Assembly (NCBI GenBank): GCA_966249405.1
Contig: CBINDO010000007.1
Coordinates: forward strand, 5,838 to 69,837
Direction: 5' to 3'
Length of the DNA stretch: 64,000 nucleotides
Source: SZUA-265 sp966249405
GTDB lineage: Bacteria; Myxococcota_A; Polyangia; Polyangiales; Polyangiaceae
Shown: positions 1 through 8,401 of the stretch, piece by piece
How the letters are laid out: the number at the start of each line of letters is the position of its first letter
Numbering within the stretch: the stretch's first letter is position 1
Program-made: the position numbers and the translations under genes
The notes under the pieces: model-generated
The model's input: the letters and a program-made list of their open reading frames with translations, nothing else
Told to the model about the DNA's origin: nothing
Databases searched by the model: none

Positions 1-189
1 TGGCGCCGCGGTTGCATCGGTGCGGTAGCCGCGAATCTGGACTTCGGTGACGCCGCCGGTCCAAAGCAGCACCGAGTCGGACTGACCAACGAGGTCATGA
101 ATACTGCCTTGCTCAGGAATGTCCCCGACGCGCATCGGTAATCCCGCCCAGTCAGAGCCGGTGAGCGGGAGCCCGTACTTGTTACGCAT
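1..189 (-). CDS. Partial unknown protein, N-terminal 63 codons, cut by the window edge
   Basis: An ATG at 189 opens a frame that stays open to the window edge on the minus strand. The visible protein begins MRNKYGLPLTGSDW and continues with a mixed, protein-like composition. I do not recognise a domain. There is no signal peptide in the first residues. The next gene, at 417, points the other way, so 190-416 would be a shared upstream region. The evidence is only an open frame of 63 codons with a normal start, so the call is tentative. Confidence 0.4.
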   Translation of the reverse strand, partial: MRNKYGLPLTGSDWAGLPMRVGDIPEQGSIHDLVGQSDSVLLWTGGVTEVQIRGYRTDATAAP

Positions 190-416
190 ACGCTTTCACC
201 CGTTCGGACACATACACCCAAATCGCGACTCCGCAACGCGCCATGTGTGACGGTGGCGCTTGGGGCGAACGTTCCACATGAACCAATCCGCTCCGAGTGG
301 GTGGCGATTGGAGAAACTTTGAAGACGGTTGTATGCCGTCGGGTTTGTGGAAACCGAATGTCGGAAACCTGAAAGACAGCTCCAAGACCTTGCGCCTAGT
401 TGGTCACGTAGGTTCT

Positions 417-1490
417 ATGCGCAAGCTTCGAATCTGGGGTGCATTGGGTGTGGCGTTCCCGTGTCTGCTGTCGGCGTGCCAGGGCGCTGATGGTAGCGAT
501 GCTCCGGCTCAGAACGCGAACATGATCAACGCGACGACGTCCGACTCCGCGACGTTTGCCTCGTCTGCTGCGCTGCCGGACGTCTCCGCTACGAACCCGC
601 CGCCCCGCCGGTGACGCCGCCGACGAGCGTCCCTCCGAATGTGCAGCCCCCGGCTCCGCCGTCGGTGACACCCTCGACCACCACAGCCACTCCGCCGGCG
701 ACCGAACCCGGCGAAACCTCCGACGAGGGTTCTTCCGAGCGCTCCGATGTCGCCACGGAAACGGGGGCGTCGACCAGCACGGGGGGGTGACGCGACGTCT
801 TCCGGTGCCCCCGGGGTCAGCAGCGAGGAGCCATCCCCGAGTGGTTGGCAGCCATGCAAGTCGAACCCGTGCGTGATTTTGCCGTTGGGCGACTCCATAA
901 CCGACGGCGTGGGGGTCAGCGGTGGTGGTTCCTATCGCATCGAGCTCTTCAGCCTGGCGTTGGCTGACGTCAAGGCGATCACTTTCGTTGAAGGCTTGAG
1001 CAACGGCCCACAGATGGTCGACGGTGTCACCTTTCCACGCTCCCACGAAGGCCACTCTGGCTGGACCGTGCAACAGATCGACGACCTGTTGTTCAAGAAC
1101 GCACCTCCCGTCGCCATTACCTCCAACCCCGAGATCGTCCTGCTGCACCTCGGCACCAACGACATGTGGAACGGTCCGGACGGTGCACCTCAGCGGTTAG
1201 GCGCGCTCGTCGACAAGCTCGTCGAAGCGTTGCCCGAGTCTTTGATCGCCGTCTCCACGATCATCCCATGGCCGCAAAACGCCGGTTTGGTCGACACCTA
1301 CAACGAGGGTGTCGTGGCTGAGGTGAACGAGAGGATTGATGCCGGAAAGCACGTGATTCTCGTCGACCAGTTCGAGGGGTTTCCTGCCGCCGAGCTCGCC
1401 GACGGGATTCACCCGAACGCCACGGGGTACGAAGTGATGGCGGGCAAGTGGTACGCGGCGATCTCCGACTACCTCCCGACGGCGCAATAA
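417..1490 (+). CDS. SGNH/GDSL-type esterase lipoprotein, interrupted by two compensating frameshifts
   Basis: The ATG at 417 (GTAGG five bases upstream) begins a lipoprotein signal with Cys at residue 21 (LLSAC). That frame stops at 612-614. A Pro/Thr/Ser-rich linker then continues in another frame from about 605 to 788. The catalytic domain returns in the original frame from about 786 to the stop at 1488-1490. The domain carries the SGNH blocks GDSITDG, LGTND and DGIHPN, so Ser, Gly, Asn, Asp and His are all present. It probably hydrolyses an ester, perhaps on acetylated polysaccharide, outside the inner membrane. The breaks fall at a C run (603-606, one base short) and a G7 run (about 781-787, one base extra). 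They are either homopolymer sequencing errors or real lesions. An automatic caller would see only a fragment near 297-614 and another near 747-1490. Confidence 0.75.
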
Positions 1491-1542
1491 CGGAAAGTTG
1501 GGGGCGGTCCCGGGCGCTGGGAGAGTTGGGGGGAGAGGAGTG

Positions 1543-1577
1543 GGGCGCAGGCAACCGCATCGGTTCGCCTTGCGCCC
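1543..1577 (+). terminator. Strong hairpin downstream of the esterase gene
   Basis: The left arm 1543-1552 and right arm 1567-1577 pair with one bulge. An inner five-base stem AACCG/CGGTT closes on a three-base loop at 1558-1560. It lies 53 bases after the stop at 1490. No T-tract follows. A second GC-rich inverted repeat (CGCCC/GGGCG) follows near 1589-1603. The rest of 1491-1785 shows no gene. Confidence 0.5.
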
Positions 1578-1785
1578 GACGGGGGTAAACGCCCGCTGTG
1601 GGCGGGGAAGGCGGTGGCACACGACGCCGGTGAGCGTTCGCGCGAATTTTGGCAGGGCGCGGGCGCTCAAAGTCGAGCCTGCGACCGGTGATTGTGGCAG
1701 GCTGCGAAAAACTTGGATGCATCGGTGGGCGGGAGCCGTGAGCTTCCGACCCAACGCTGGGCCCAACCATTAAAGTGTATTCAAC

Positions 1786-3111
1786 ATGATTTTCCGTCGT
1801 GCGTCGTCTGTGGTTGTCGATGGGGCCGCGTTTGCGTCGCTGGCGTTGGCCACCGTGAGTTGTAACACCTTCGATGATCCGCCGAGTCGCGAGACGCCGA
1901 CGGCGCCGAGCCCGGCGTTTCCAACCGTGCCGGTGCCGTTTCCGACGGTCACGGCGCCAACCCTGGGGCCCCGAGCGCCGTGTGGCACGATCTCGGATCA
2001 GGACGGCGATGGGGTCAACGGCGTCGATCGAGCCGGCTGCGATGCCGACTCCCCGTGGCCCATCGACGTCAGCGTCGCCGACTGCGACGACTTCGATGCT
2101 ACCCAACACCAAGCCGTTCGCTACGGATTGGACGCAGACGGCGACGGCTACGGGGGCCCCATCGTTCAATGGTTGTGCGAAGGGACGGAATCTCCAGGGC
2201 TGAGCCCGAACACCACCGATTGTGACGATACCAACCCGTACGCCCAGGCCTATCTGTACGTGGACGCGGACGGCGATGGCCGTGGCGCCGCGACGGACCT
2301 GCCCGCGTGTGAGGCCGCCGACTTGGCTGGCTTCGCGCCCAATTCGGCCGACTGTGACGACGCCGATCCCGCCGTCTACGAAGGCGCTACCGGAGAGTCC
2401 GCGTACGACGGCGTGGACACCGATTGCGACGGTTACGATGTGCCTTGGGTTCACGTCGAGAGCGTGAGTGAGCTCGAGCCGTTCTCCGAGTCGCCTTGGT
2501 GCGAAGGACCCGTGCTGGCGATCACCGCGCTCGTGAGTTCGGGTGACTTGTCCGACTTGGTAGTGCTCCAAGTGACCAACGTGGGCACCTCGGCCGTCTC
2601 GGGCGCGAGCGTGGTGATCGAGCAACTCGGCTCGGACAAGACGGTGACTTCGACCGCTCGTTCCGGCATTCCCGAACTCGCCGCAGGCGGCGTGTTCCTC
2701 TATCACCTTCACGCCGCCGGAACGTATCAAGCGGCTATCGTCTACGACTTGGATGGCGAGGCCTCGGGTGACGTCGACGTGTGGACCAGCAATCCCGCCG
2801 CGAGCAGCGGAGTGAACTCGCAGGTGCCCGACTCGGACGGCGAGGTTTCAGCAGTGGGGGCGGACGCCGCCGCGTCGATCTTGGTCGACGCGGCAGTGGA
2901 CGGTGGGACAGCCGACGAAGCCCCGGACGCGGCTGCCGTCGATATCGGTGATGGCAACGGCGATGCGGGTGCGCCGGACGCGAGTGTTCCGACTTCGAGC
3001 CCGGAAGCTGGCGCGGGCCTGCATCCGGTCGAGGGAGGCCCACGTTGCGAGTTACTGCAGGCGCCGCTCCTGATCACGCTCGAGCTCGACTCGGACCCGG
3101 TGACGCCCTGA
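1786..3111 (+). CDS. Lipoprotein with MopE-type Asp/Cys metal-binding repeats and a CARDB-like domain
   Basis: The protein has 441 residues. It starts with a lipoprotein signal with Cys at residue 26 (LATVSC). Residues about 65-220 contain three repeats of the form DADGDGxG...DCDDxxP, which match the putative metal-binding motif of MopE-like surface proteins. This predicts calcium or copper binding through Asp side chains. Residues about 245-330 look like a CARDB/immunoglobulin-like adhesion fold (VVLQVTNVGTSAVSGA). The C-terminal third is Asp/Ala-rich low complexity. It is predicted to be exported and lipid-anchored. The gene stands alone and converges on the SDR gene. No catalytic motif was seen, so a structural or metal-scavenging surface role is an inference. 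Confidence 0.85.
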   Translation: MIFRRASSVVVDGAAFASLALATVSCNTFDDPPSRETPTAPSPAFPTVPVPFPTVTAPTLGPRAPCGTISDQDGDGVNGVDRAGCDADSPWPIDVSVADCDDFDATQHQAVRYGLDADGDGYGGPIVQWLCEGTESPGLSPNTTDCDDTNPYAQAYLYVDADGDGRGAATDLPACEAADLAGFAPNSADCDDADPAVYEGATGESAYDGVDTDCDGYDVPWVHVESVSELEPFSESPWCEGPVLAITALVSSGDLSDLVVLQVTNVGTSAVSGASVVIEQLGSDKTVTSTARSGIPELAAGGVFLYHLHAAGTYQAAIVYDLDGEASGDVDVWTSNPAASSGVNSQVPDSDGEVSAVGADAAASILVDAAVDGGTADEAPDAAAVDIGDGNGDAGAPDASVPTSSPEAGAGLHPVEGGPRCELLQAPLLITLELDSDPVTP

Positions 3112-3116
3112 CCACG

Positions 3117-3138
3117 GCTGCACGTTTACGCGTGCAGC
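3117..3138. terminator. Hairpin between convergent genes
   Basis: A perfect eight-base stem GCTGCACG/CGTGCAGC with a six-base loop sits between the stop at 3111 and the convergent stop at 3144. No T-tract follows on either strand. A bidirectional transcription end is likely from position and symmetry. Confidence 0.5.
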
Positions 3139-3143
3139 TCGCC

Positions 3144-3899
3144 TCAGAGGTGAATACCACCGGCGACCTCGACGCGCTGTCCATTGATCCACCGGGACTC
3201 CGCAGACAGCAGTGCCGCGACGGCGTCACCGATATCATCGGGCAACCCCACTCGACCGAGCGCCGTTTGATTGGCGATCATGGCGTTGAGTTGCGGGTTG
3301 TCGCGCACCGCGCCGCCGCCGAAGTCGGTTTCGATTGCTCCGGGCGCCAACGTGTTGACCCTAATCTTGCGCGGTCCGAGCTCGAGCGCTTGATATCGCG
3401 TGAGCACTTCCACGGCGCCCTTCATGCTCGCGTAGGCGGCGTATCCCGGTAACGAGAAACGCGCCAGGCCGGACGACACATTGAGGATGCTGCCCCCGTC
3501 GGCGATCAGCGGGAGCAACTTTTGGGTGAGGAAAAACGGGCCCTTGAGGTGCACGGCCACGAGTGAGTCGAAGTCCGCTTCCGTCGTTTCGGCGAACGTC
3601 GCGTACACGCCGTGACCGGCGTTGTTCACCAGGTGATCGAATTGGCTGCGACCGAACTGAGATAGCGCGCCTCCAAGCTCCGATGCAAACCCACCGAACG
3701 TCTCGGGCTTGCCGGTATCGAGCGGAAGGGCGAGAGCTTTGCGTCCGAGCCCACGCAGCTCTTGGACGACGGTCTCCGCTTCGGCGCGTTGACTGCGGTA
3801 GGTGATGATCACGTCCAAACCGCGTTTGGCCAGGCTGACTGCCGATGCGCGACCTAGACCGCGGCTGCCTCCGGTGACGAGTGCGAGTTGCGTATTCAT
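3144..3899 (-). CDS. SDR family NAD(P)-dependent oxidoreductase
   Basis: A 251-residue classical short-chain dehydrogenase. The nucleotide-binding motif TGGSRGLG is at residues 9-16, followed by NNAG. The catalytic Ser lies in NVSS and the Tyr/Lys pair in YASMK. The C-terminal part shows the usual PGAIETDF loop and ends WINGQRVEVAGGIHL, typical of 3-oxoacyl-ACP-reductase-like members. The substrate cannot be told from sequence. The ATG at 3899 is chosen because the family fold begins at once (MNTQLALVTGG); an open extension upstream is not protein-like. It is divergent from a LysR-type gene 162 bases away, the usual arrangement for a regulator controlling its neighbour. Confidence 0.92.
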   Translation of the reverse strand: MNTQLALVTGGSRGLGRASAVSLAKRGLDVIITYRSQRAEAETVVQELRGLGRKALALPLDTGKPETFGGFASELGGALSQFGRSQFDHLVNNAGHGVYATFAETTEADFDSLVAVHLKGPFFLTQKLLPLIADGGSILNVSSGLARFSLPGYAAYASMKGAVEVLTRYQALELGPRKIRVNTLAPGAIETDFGGGAVRDNPQLNAMIANQTALGRVGLPDDIGDAVAALLSAESRWINGQRVEVAGGIHL

Positions 3900-4006
3900 G
3901 ATATGTTTGCTCCGTTGTAGAATGGGTGCTGGCGCGCGAGCGGCGAGCGCCGTTGGTGGTGGGGAGTCTGCGGTTCGAGGGCGTCGGAGACAACCGCCCA
4001 AAGACT

Positions 4007-4039
4007 GACCAGTCTGTTCAAGAATGTTGAACAATGGTC
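4007..4039. promoter_or_regulatory. Nested inverted repeat, probable LysR operator
   Basis: The inner arms TGTTCAA (4015-4021) and TTGAACA (4027-4033) are perfect inverted repeats around a five-base spacer. Outer arms GACCA (4007-4011) and TGGTC (4035-4039) share almost the same centre. The site lies in the divergent SDR/LysR intergenic region, 22 bases before the regulator start. This is where LysR-family proteins normally bind to control both genes. Confidence 0.6.
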
Positions 4040-4061
4040 GCGATTCGCCGATCATGCCTTC

Positions 4062-4976
4062 ATGAACCAAGCCGAGAAGCTGCGCGTCTTCATCCGGGTC
4101 GCTGAACTCGGAAGTTTCACGGCCGCAGCGGTTAGTTTGGGCTTGCCGAAGGCCAACGTCTCGGTGGCGATCTCCGCGTTGGAGTCCGAACTCGGAGCGC
4201 AGTTGTTTCACCGTACGACGCGGCGAGTGCGTCTCACGGCAGATGGCGCCCTCGCTTTGGAGAGAGCACACGAACTCTTGAACGGGCTCGACGCGTGGGC
4301 GCAGATGTTCCACAAGGACGTGAACCTACGCGGACGATTGCGCGTCGACATGCCGGTGACGATCGCCAGAGACGTCGTCATCCCCAACCTGCCGACGTTC
4401 CTGCAACGTCACCCGCAACTCAGCGTCGAGCTGAGCAGCACCGACCGTTTCGTCGACCTCGTGGCAGAAGGCTTCGACTGCGTGTTGCGAGTCGGAGCGC
4501 GCACGGACTCGAGCTTGATTGCGCGCCCAGTGGGACATTACCGGATCGTCAACTGTGTCAGTCAGCGTTACGTCGCCGCTTACGGCAAACCGAAGACCTT
4601 GGCGGACTTGTCCCGCCATCGGCTCGTCCACTACACCACGAGCTTCGGTCAACCACCGGGAGGCTTCGAATACGTCGACCCGAAGACTGGCGAAGAACAC
4701 CAAGTTCCCATGAGTGGCGTGCTTACGGTAAACGCTGTCGCGGCGTACATGGCTGCGGCCATGGCCGGCTTCGGTATCGTGCAAGTGCCGGAGGTCGGGG
4801 TCAGGGACAGGCTGCGTTCGGGCGAGCTGATTGAGGTCCTGAGTGAATGGCGCCCTGCGCCGTTGCCCGTCACCTTGCTCTACCCGCATCGTCGGAACTT
4901 GCCGTCGAGAGTGCGCGCCTTCTTGGATTGGATGGTGAGTTTATTGGCGCCTAGAATGAGCTCCCAACCGAGTTGA
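4062..4976 (+). CDS. LysR family transcriptional regulator
   Basis: A 304-residue protein of normal family length. The N-terminal winged helix-turn-helix spans residues 1-60 (LRVFIRVAELGSFTAAA...LGLPKANVSVAISALE). The effector-binding domain follows at about 90-295. It resembles the CrgA-like subgroup, in which a regulator often faces an oxidoreductase. The divergent SDR gene is the likely target, through the inverted repeat at 4007-4039. The inducer is unknown. Confidence 0.93.
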   Translation: MNQAEKLRVFIRVAELGSFTAAAVSLGLPKANVSVAISALESELGAQLFHRTTRRVRLTADGALALERAHELLNGLDAWAQMFHKDVNLRGRLRVDMPVTIARDVVIPNLPTFLQRHPQLSVELSSTDRFVDLVAEGFDCVLRVGARTDSSLIARPVGHYRIVNCVSQRYVAAYGKPKTLADLSRHRLVHYTTSFGQPPGGFEYVDPKTGEEHQVPMSGVLTVNAVAAYMAAAMAGFGIVQVPEVGVRDRLRSGELIEVLSEWRPAPLPVTLLYPHRRNLPSRVRAFLDWMVSLLAPRMSSQPS

Positions 4977-5017
4977 CTCCCCACGGTTGCCCACTAGAGT
5001 CAGGGGCGGCGGACCTC

Positions 5018-5881
5018 ATGGCCAGCACCAACGTCTCTCGAGCGTCCCATTCCCGCGTCAAGCGAGCTACGGACGCGCTCGCCTCTCCCATTTGGGTCGG
5101 GGTGGTACTCAGCTTACTGGGCTGTGAGCCCTCCGTGGACGTGGGCAACTGGCGGTGTAGTTCCGCGCCGTTGTTCATCCCGCCCGACGGTAGCCCGATC
5201 GTTGCTGGCAAAGATCTCCCGGTCGAGCTCGATTGGTCCACCTCCTTCGAGGATGGCTTCTGCGGCTACTCGAACGCCACGGGCTTCTGTTATTCGGACC
5301 CCGGCGCGACGCACCGCGTCGTGGAGTCGCCAACACACTCGGGCAATCGAGCGGCTGCGTTCGACATCACGACCGACCCCTCCAAGGATGGCCGGCAGAC
5401 CCGCTGTGTGCGCGAAGGGTTGCTGCCGGATGACGCCGTCTACGGTGCATGGTTCTACATTCCTTCGGGAACCACTTCGCGCGGCAACTGGAACTTGATG
5501 CACTTTCAGGGCAGCGACGGAAACGATTTGCGTGGGCTTTGGGACGTGTCGGTAGCGGTCACGGATTCAGGAAAACTTCAGCCTTTCGTGCGTGGCTTTC
5601 GAGGCATTGGCATGCTCAATCCCGCGCCGGAGGTGGAGTTGCCGACGGAGCGTTGGTTCGCGCTCGACTTCAGGTTGCGTCGCGCTTCCACACCGGTCGG
5701 CAGCGTCGCGCTCTATCTCGACCGCAAGTTGATCATCGAGCAGTCGGACATCATCACCGATGACTCGGCGTGGGGTCAGTGGTACGTGGGCAACCTGGCT
5801 ACCGACCTGGAACCGCAGCAGTCGACCATCTACGTCGATGACGTCACCATCCGGAAGGAATTGGATGGCGCGAGCCTCTAA
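5018..5881 (+). CDS. Lipoprotein with a polysaccharide-lyase/concanavalin-like fold (hypothetical)
   Basis: The ATG at 5018 gives a basic N-region and a lipoprotein signal with Cys at residue 36 (LSLLGC); the frame is open further up to 4973, overlapping the LysR stop. The mature part of about 250 residues is rich in beta-strand patterns with aromatic residues (GAWFYIPSG, WNLMHFQGSDGND, RWFALDFRLRR, GQWYVGNLATD, IYVDDVTIRK). This resembles the jelly-roll of heparin-lyase-like polysaccharide lyases and laminarinase/LamG-type binding domains. No catalytic residues can be assigned with confidence. It probably binds or cleaves polysaccharide at the cell surface. The next gene starts inside its last 17 bases, so the two are likely co-transcribed. 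Confidence 0.75.
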   Translation: MASTNVSRASHSRVKRATDALASPIWVGVVLSLLGCEPSVDVGNWRCSSAPLFIPPDGSPIVAGKDLPVELDWSTSFEDGFCGYSNATGFCYSDPGATHRVVESPTHSGNRAAAFDITTDPSKDGRQTRCVREGLLPDDAVYGAWFYIPSGTTSRGNWNLMHFQGSDGNDLRGLWDVSVAVTDSGKLQPFVRGFRGIGMLNPAPEVELPTERWFALDFRLRRASTPVGSVALYLDRKLIIEQSDIITDDSAWGQWYVGNLATDLEPQQSTIYVDDVTIRKELDGASL

Positions 5882-6998
5882 CAACGACGAGGCCGAACGG
5901 CGTGCGCTTGGTTACGGCCATCGACGCGTCACGCGCCGGTTGCTGCCCTTTGGCCTGGGCTTGATTGCGTGGCTGCCCGGCAATCCCGCGGCAGCTGCCC
6001 CACAACTCACGTGGCAGGCACCCAGTGATTGCCCTCAGGGGCCAGCGGTGTTGGCGTTGGTGCGGGACATCGTCGGTGAAGAAGTGTGGGGCACCACGAC
6101 CTTGCGTGCCTGGGGTACGATCACCGAAACTCCGACTGGTTATCGGCTCGAGCTGCGCACCGAGTCCGGGGACGAAAGCCACGTGCGAACCCTCGACGCG
6201 AGAGCTTGCGGAGATTTGCTCGGCGCATCGGCGGTGGTGCTGGGCCTCAACTTGAAGGGCGAAGCGGCAGCGGGCGGCGTCGATGGCGCGTCAGACTCGG
6301 GGTCGAACACGCAAGGCGATTCCGGGGGCCGAGGTGCAGCGGCTGCGAGCGGCGACTCGACCACCGGAGCCGACTCGAACAACGACCGTTCAGGGCAAGG
6401 AGAGACACCGAAAAATGCGGACGCGGCCAACGGCCGAGAGTCAGCCGCGGACGACTCCGACGACGAGAGCCCAGCGGCCGTGCGCGACAGTTTTTGGATC
6501 GGGTTGCCGCTCGTGGCGGTAGGGGTCGGTTCTTTGCCCGAGCCCACGTGGAGCGGCGGACTGTCGGTTGGGTCGTGGTTCTCCGATTGGTCGGCGTGGT
6601 TGGCCGCGCGTTACCAACTGCCGCAGACTGTGCAGTCGACTTCTTCGGACCAAGTCGGCGCGCAGGTGAACCGCTACGGGGGAGAACTCGCGTTGTCGCG
6701 CCATTTCCGCGCCGGACCGATGGAGTTCGGGCCTTTCGTGGGTTTCGGCGTGGACTACCTCACGGCGCGGGGAACTGGGGTAGACGTGGTCAGTGCGCGG
6801 AGCGGCTCGTTCGTGAGCTCGGCGGCGGTTGGGTTCGTCGCCCGGTTGTCGGTCGCAAACTGGGTGTCCCTGTCTGGGACGCTGTGTGGGGAGGTAGCCC
6901 TCGCGCGGCCGCGGTTCGTGGTCGACGCGCTGGGTGAAGTTGGTCAACTTGGCCCGTTTCAGGGCCGCTTTGCCCTCGCCACGGAGTGGAAGTTTTGA
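5865..6998 (+). CDS. Exported envelope protein, first gene of a sigma-factor unit
   Basis: The ATG at 5865 overlaps the previous stop by 17 bases and has a good ribosome site (GGAAGGAA, about five bases upstream). The protein has 377 residues: a signal peptide ending near NPAAAA, a domain of about 100 residues beginning LTWQAPSDCPQG with a second conserved-looking Cys (RACGDLLG), a Gly/Asp/Ser-rich linker at about 140-205, and a C-terminal half of alternating hydrophobic strands. It ends in ATEWKF, with a terminal Phe as in outer-membrane beta-barrels. I do not know a named function. An ECF sigma factor and a membrane-anchored protein follow in the same direction, which suggests a role in envelope sensing. 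Confidence 0.8.
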   Translation: MARASNNDEAERRALGYGHRRVTRRLLPFGLGLIAWLPGNPAAAAPQLTWQAPSDCPQGPAVLALVRDIVGEEVWGTTTLRAWGTITETPTGYRLELRTESGDESHVRTLDARACGDLLGASAVVLGLNLKGEAAAGGVDGASDSGSNTQGDSGGRGAAAASGDSTTGADSNNDRSGQGETPKNADAANGRESAADDSDDESPAAVRDSFWIGLPLVAVGVGSLPEPTWSGGLSVGSWFSDWSAWLAARYQLPQTVQSTSSDQVGAQVNRYGGELALSRHFRAGPMEFGPFVGFGVDYLTARGTGVDVVSARSGSFVSSAAVGFVARLSVANWVSLSGTLCGEVALARPRFVVDALGEVGQLGPFQGRFALATEWKF

Positions 6999-7052
6999 CG
7001 GATCTCAGAGGGCTAGGGCACTGCCGTCTTGTGCCGTTACCAGGGTGGCGTC

Positions 7053-7661
7053 GTGCCTTCCCTTAGACCCCAAACCCTCTCGCCGCCTCCGCCCCCCGAT
7101 GGAGGTCCTCGCCCGTTGGACGCTTCACCGCCACAACCCCTCCCCACGTTCGAAGCCGTCTACGAGCAGCACTTCGAGTTCGTCTGGGCGATGGCGCGTC
7201 GTTTTGGCGTGGCCCCCGAGTCGATGGACGACGTCGTGCAAGAGGTCTTTCTGGTCGTAAACGCCAAACTATCGACCTTGATCAGACCCGAATCGCTGCG
7301 GAGTTGGCTCTACGGCATCGTACGCCGCACCGCGAGCGGCCACCGTCGCAAGGTGGCGCAGCAGCGGAGCTCGGGACCAGTGGCCGTGGAAGACCTCCCC
7401 GATGAAGACGGGTTGCGCTCTCCCGCTGATCTCGCGGAACAAAACGAGCAAGTCCGAAGGTTGTGGACTTTGCTCCAGGAGCTCGATCCACCGAAACGAG
7501 AGCTCTTCATCATGGCGGAACTGGAAGAGTTTACCTGCCCCGAGATCGCCGAAGCCCTCAACATCCCCCTCAACACTGCCTATTCACGCTTGCGACACGC
7601 GCGCGAAGCGTTCGAGGCTGCATTGGCTCGCCACAAGGCGCGGAAGGCTGTTCAATCATGA
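7053..7661 (+). CDS. ECF-type RNA polymerase sigma factor
   Basis: The protein has 202 residues from a GTG at 7053; the frame is open up to a TTG at 7029, so the start is uncertain. After a Pro-rich N-terminus, region 2 runs from YEQHFEFVWAMARRF to DDVVQEVFLVV. Region 4 runs from LDPPKRELFIMAELEEFTC through the helix-turn-helix EIAEALNIPLNTAYSRLRHAR. Both are typical of sigma-70 family, extracytoplasmic-function proteins. It would direct RNA polymerase to a small envelope-stress regulon. Its stop overlaps the start of the next gene by four bases (ATGA), so the two are translated together. That gene may encode its membrane-bound controller. Confidence 0.92.
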   Translation: MPSLRPQTLSPPPPPDGGPRPLDASPPQPLPTFEAVYEQHFEFVWAMARRFGVAPESMDDVVQEVFLVVNAKLSTLIRPESLRSWLYGIVRRTASGHRRKVAQQRSSGPVAVEDLPDEDGLRSPADLAEQNEQVRRLWTLLQELDPPKRELFIMAELEEFTCPEIAEALNIPLNTAYSRLRHAREAFEAALARHKARKAVQS

Positions 7662-8329
7662 ACTCCGAATTGAGCAAAGAAGCCGCGGACCTCGTCAAGG
7701 TCGGGCGTGACGCATTGCGTCCAACCGTAGACGACAGGGCGCGCGTGCTCGCCGCCCTGAAGGCTCAATTGCCGGTGGCGCTCGAACCGACGGCGACTGG
7801 CGTCAGCGCGGCGAGCGGTGTGGGGGTGGGCACCAAGGCGCTGGTGCTCGCGGCGGGCGTGGCTGCCACGATCGCGGCGGTCGCCGTGTTTTCGGCGAGA
7901 AGGCCCGAGCAAGCGCCGCCGTCGGTCCCGAGTTCTGACGTACCTGGCGCGGTCTTCGCCCCAACGGTTCCGGAACCTCCCGCGGGCTTCGGCTTGCCCG
8001 CGCCGATGGTCACGGCAGCGCCTGCGCCGGCCCCCGTTGGCAGTTCTGGCGTCGGCAACCGCGCGACGCCTGCCGATCGTCTGGGCGAAGAGGTAGCGCT
8101 CTTGACCCGAGCTCAGCGCGAGTTTCACGCCGGTAATTTGAAGGCAGCCCTCGCCTCCGTGGACGAACATCGCCGCAAGTTTGCACGTGGCCGACTCGGG
8201 CAAGAGCGCGTCAAGTTGCGAGTGAAGATCTTGTGTGGCCTCGGGCGCGTTGCAGAGGCGATGTCGGAGCAGCGCAAGCTCGGGTCCTCGAAGTCGGGCC
8301 CCGAAGATGTTTGCGGCCAGTCGCAGTGA
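7658..8329 (+). CDS. Single-pass membrane protein coupled to the ECF sigma factor, possible anti-sigma regulator
   Basis: The ATG at 7658 overlaps the sigma-factor stop (ATGA). The protein has 223 residues: a short cytoplasmic N-terminus of about 48 residues, one membrane segment (ALVLAAGVAATIAAVAVF), a Pro/Ala-rich linker, and a C-terminal helical region resembling a tetratricopeptide unit (LTRAQREFHAGNLKAALASVDEHRRKFARG). This topology and the coupling are like anti-sigma or sigma-associated proteins of myxobacteria. No zinc-binding anti-sigma motif is present, so the regulatory role is inferred from context only. Confidence 0.8.
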   Translation: MNSELSKEAADLVKVGRDALRPTVDDRARVLAALKAQLPVALEPTATGVSAASGVGVGTKALVLAAGVAATIAAVAVFSARRPEQAPPSVPSSDVPGAVFAPTVPEPPAGFGLPAPMVTAAPAPAPVGSSGVGNRATPADRLGEEVALLTRAQREFHAGNLKAALASVDEHRRKFARGRLGQERVKLRVKILCGLGRVAEAMSEQRKLGSSKSGPEDVCGQSQ

Positions 8330-8333
8330 CTGA

Positions 8334-8371
8334 CCCGCCGTCGGCCTAGTCGAGCGAGCACGACGGCCGGG
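8334..8371. terminator. Hairpin between convergent genes
   Basis: CCCG-CCGTCG (8334-8343) pairs with CGACGG-CCGGG (8361-8371) through one bulged base. It lies between the stop at 8329 and the convergent stop at 8402. There is no T-tract. Confidence 0.45.
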
Positions 8372-8401
8372 TTCGAACCGCTGAAATCGCGAGCGTACCG
8401 G

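Noticed and set aside
1261..2730. Long minus-strand frame opposite the esterase and MopE-motif genes
   Set aside because: It is Arg/Gly/His-rich, spans two real genes and the gap between them, and has no domain. Such antisense frames are expected in GC-rich DNA.
8360..8385. A GGTTCGAA stretch resembling a tRNA T-arm
   Set aside because: The flanking bases do not form a five-base stem, and no acceptor, D or anticodon arm is present. It falls at the edge of a hairpin between convergent genes.
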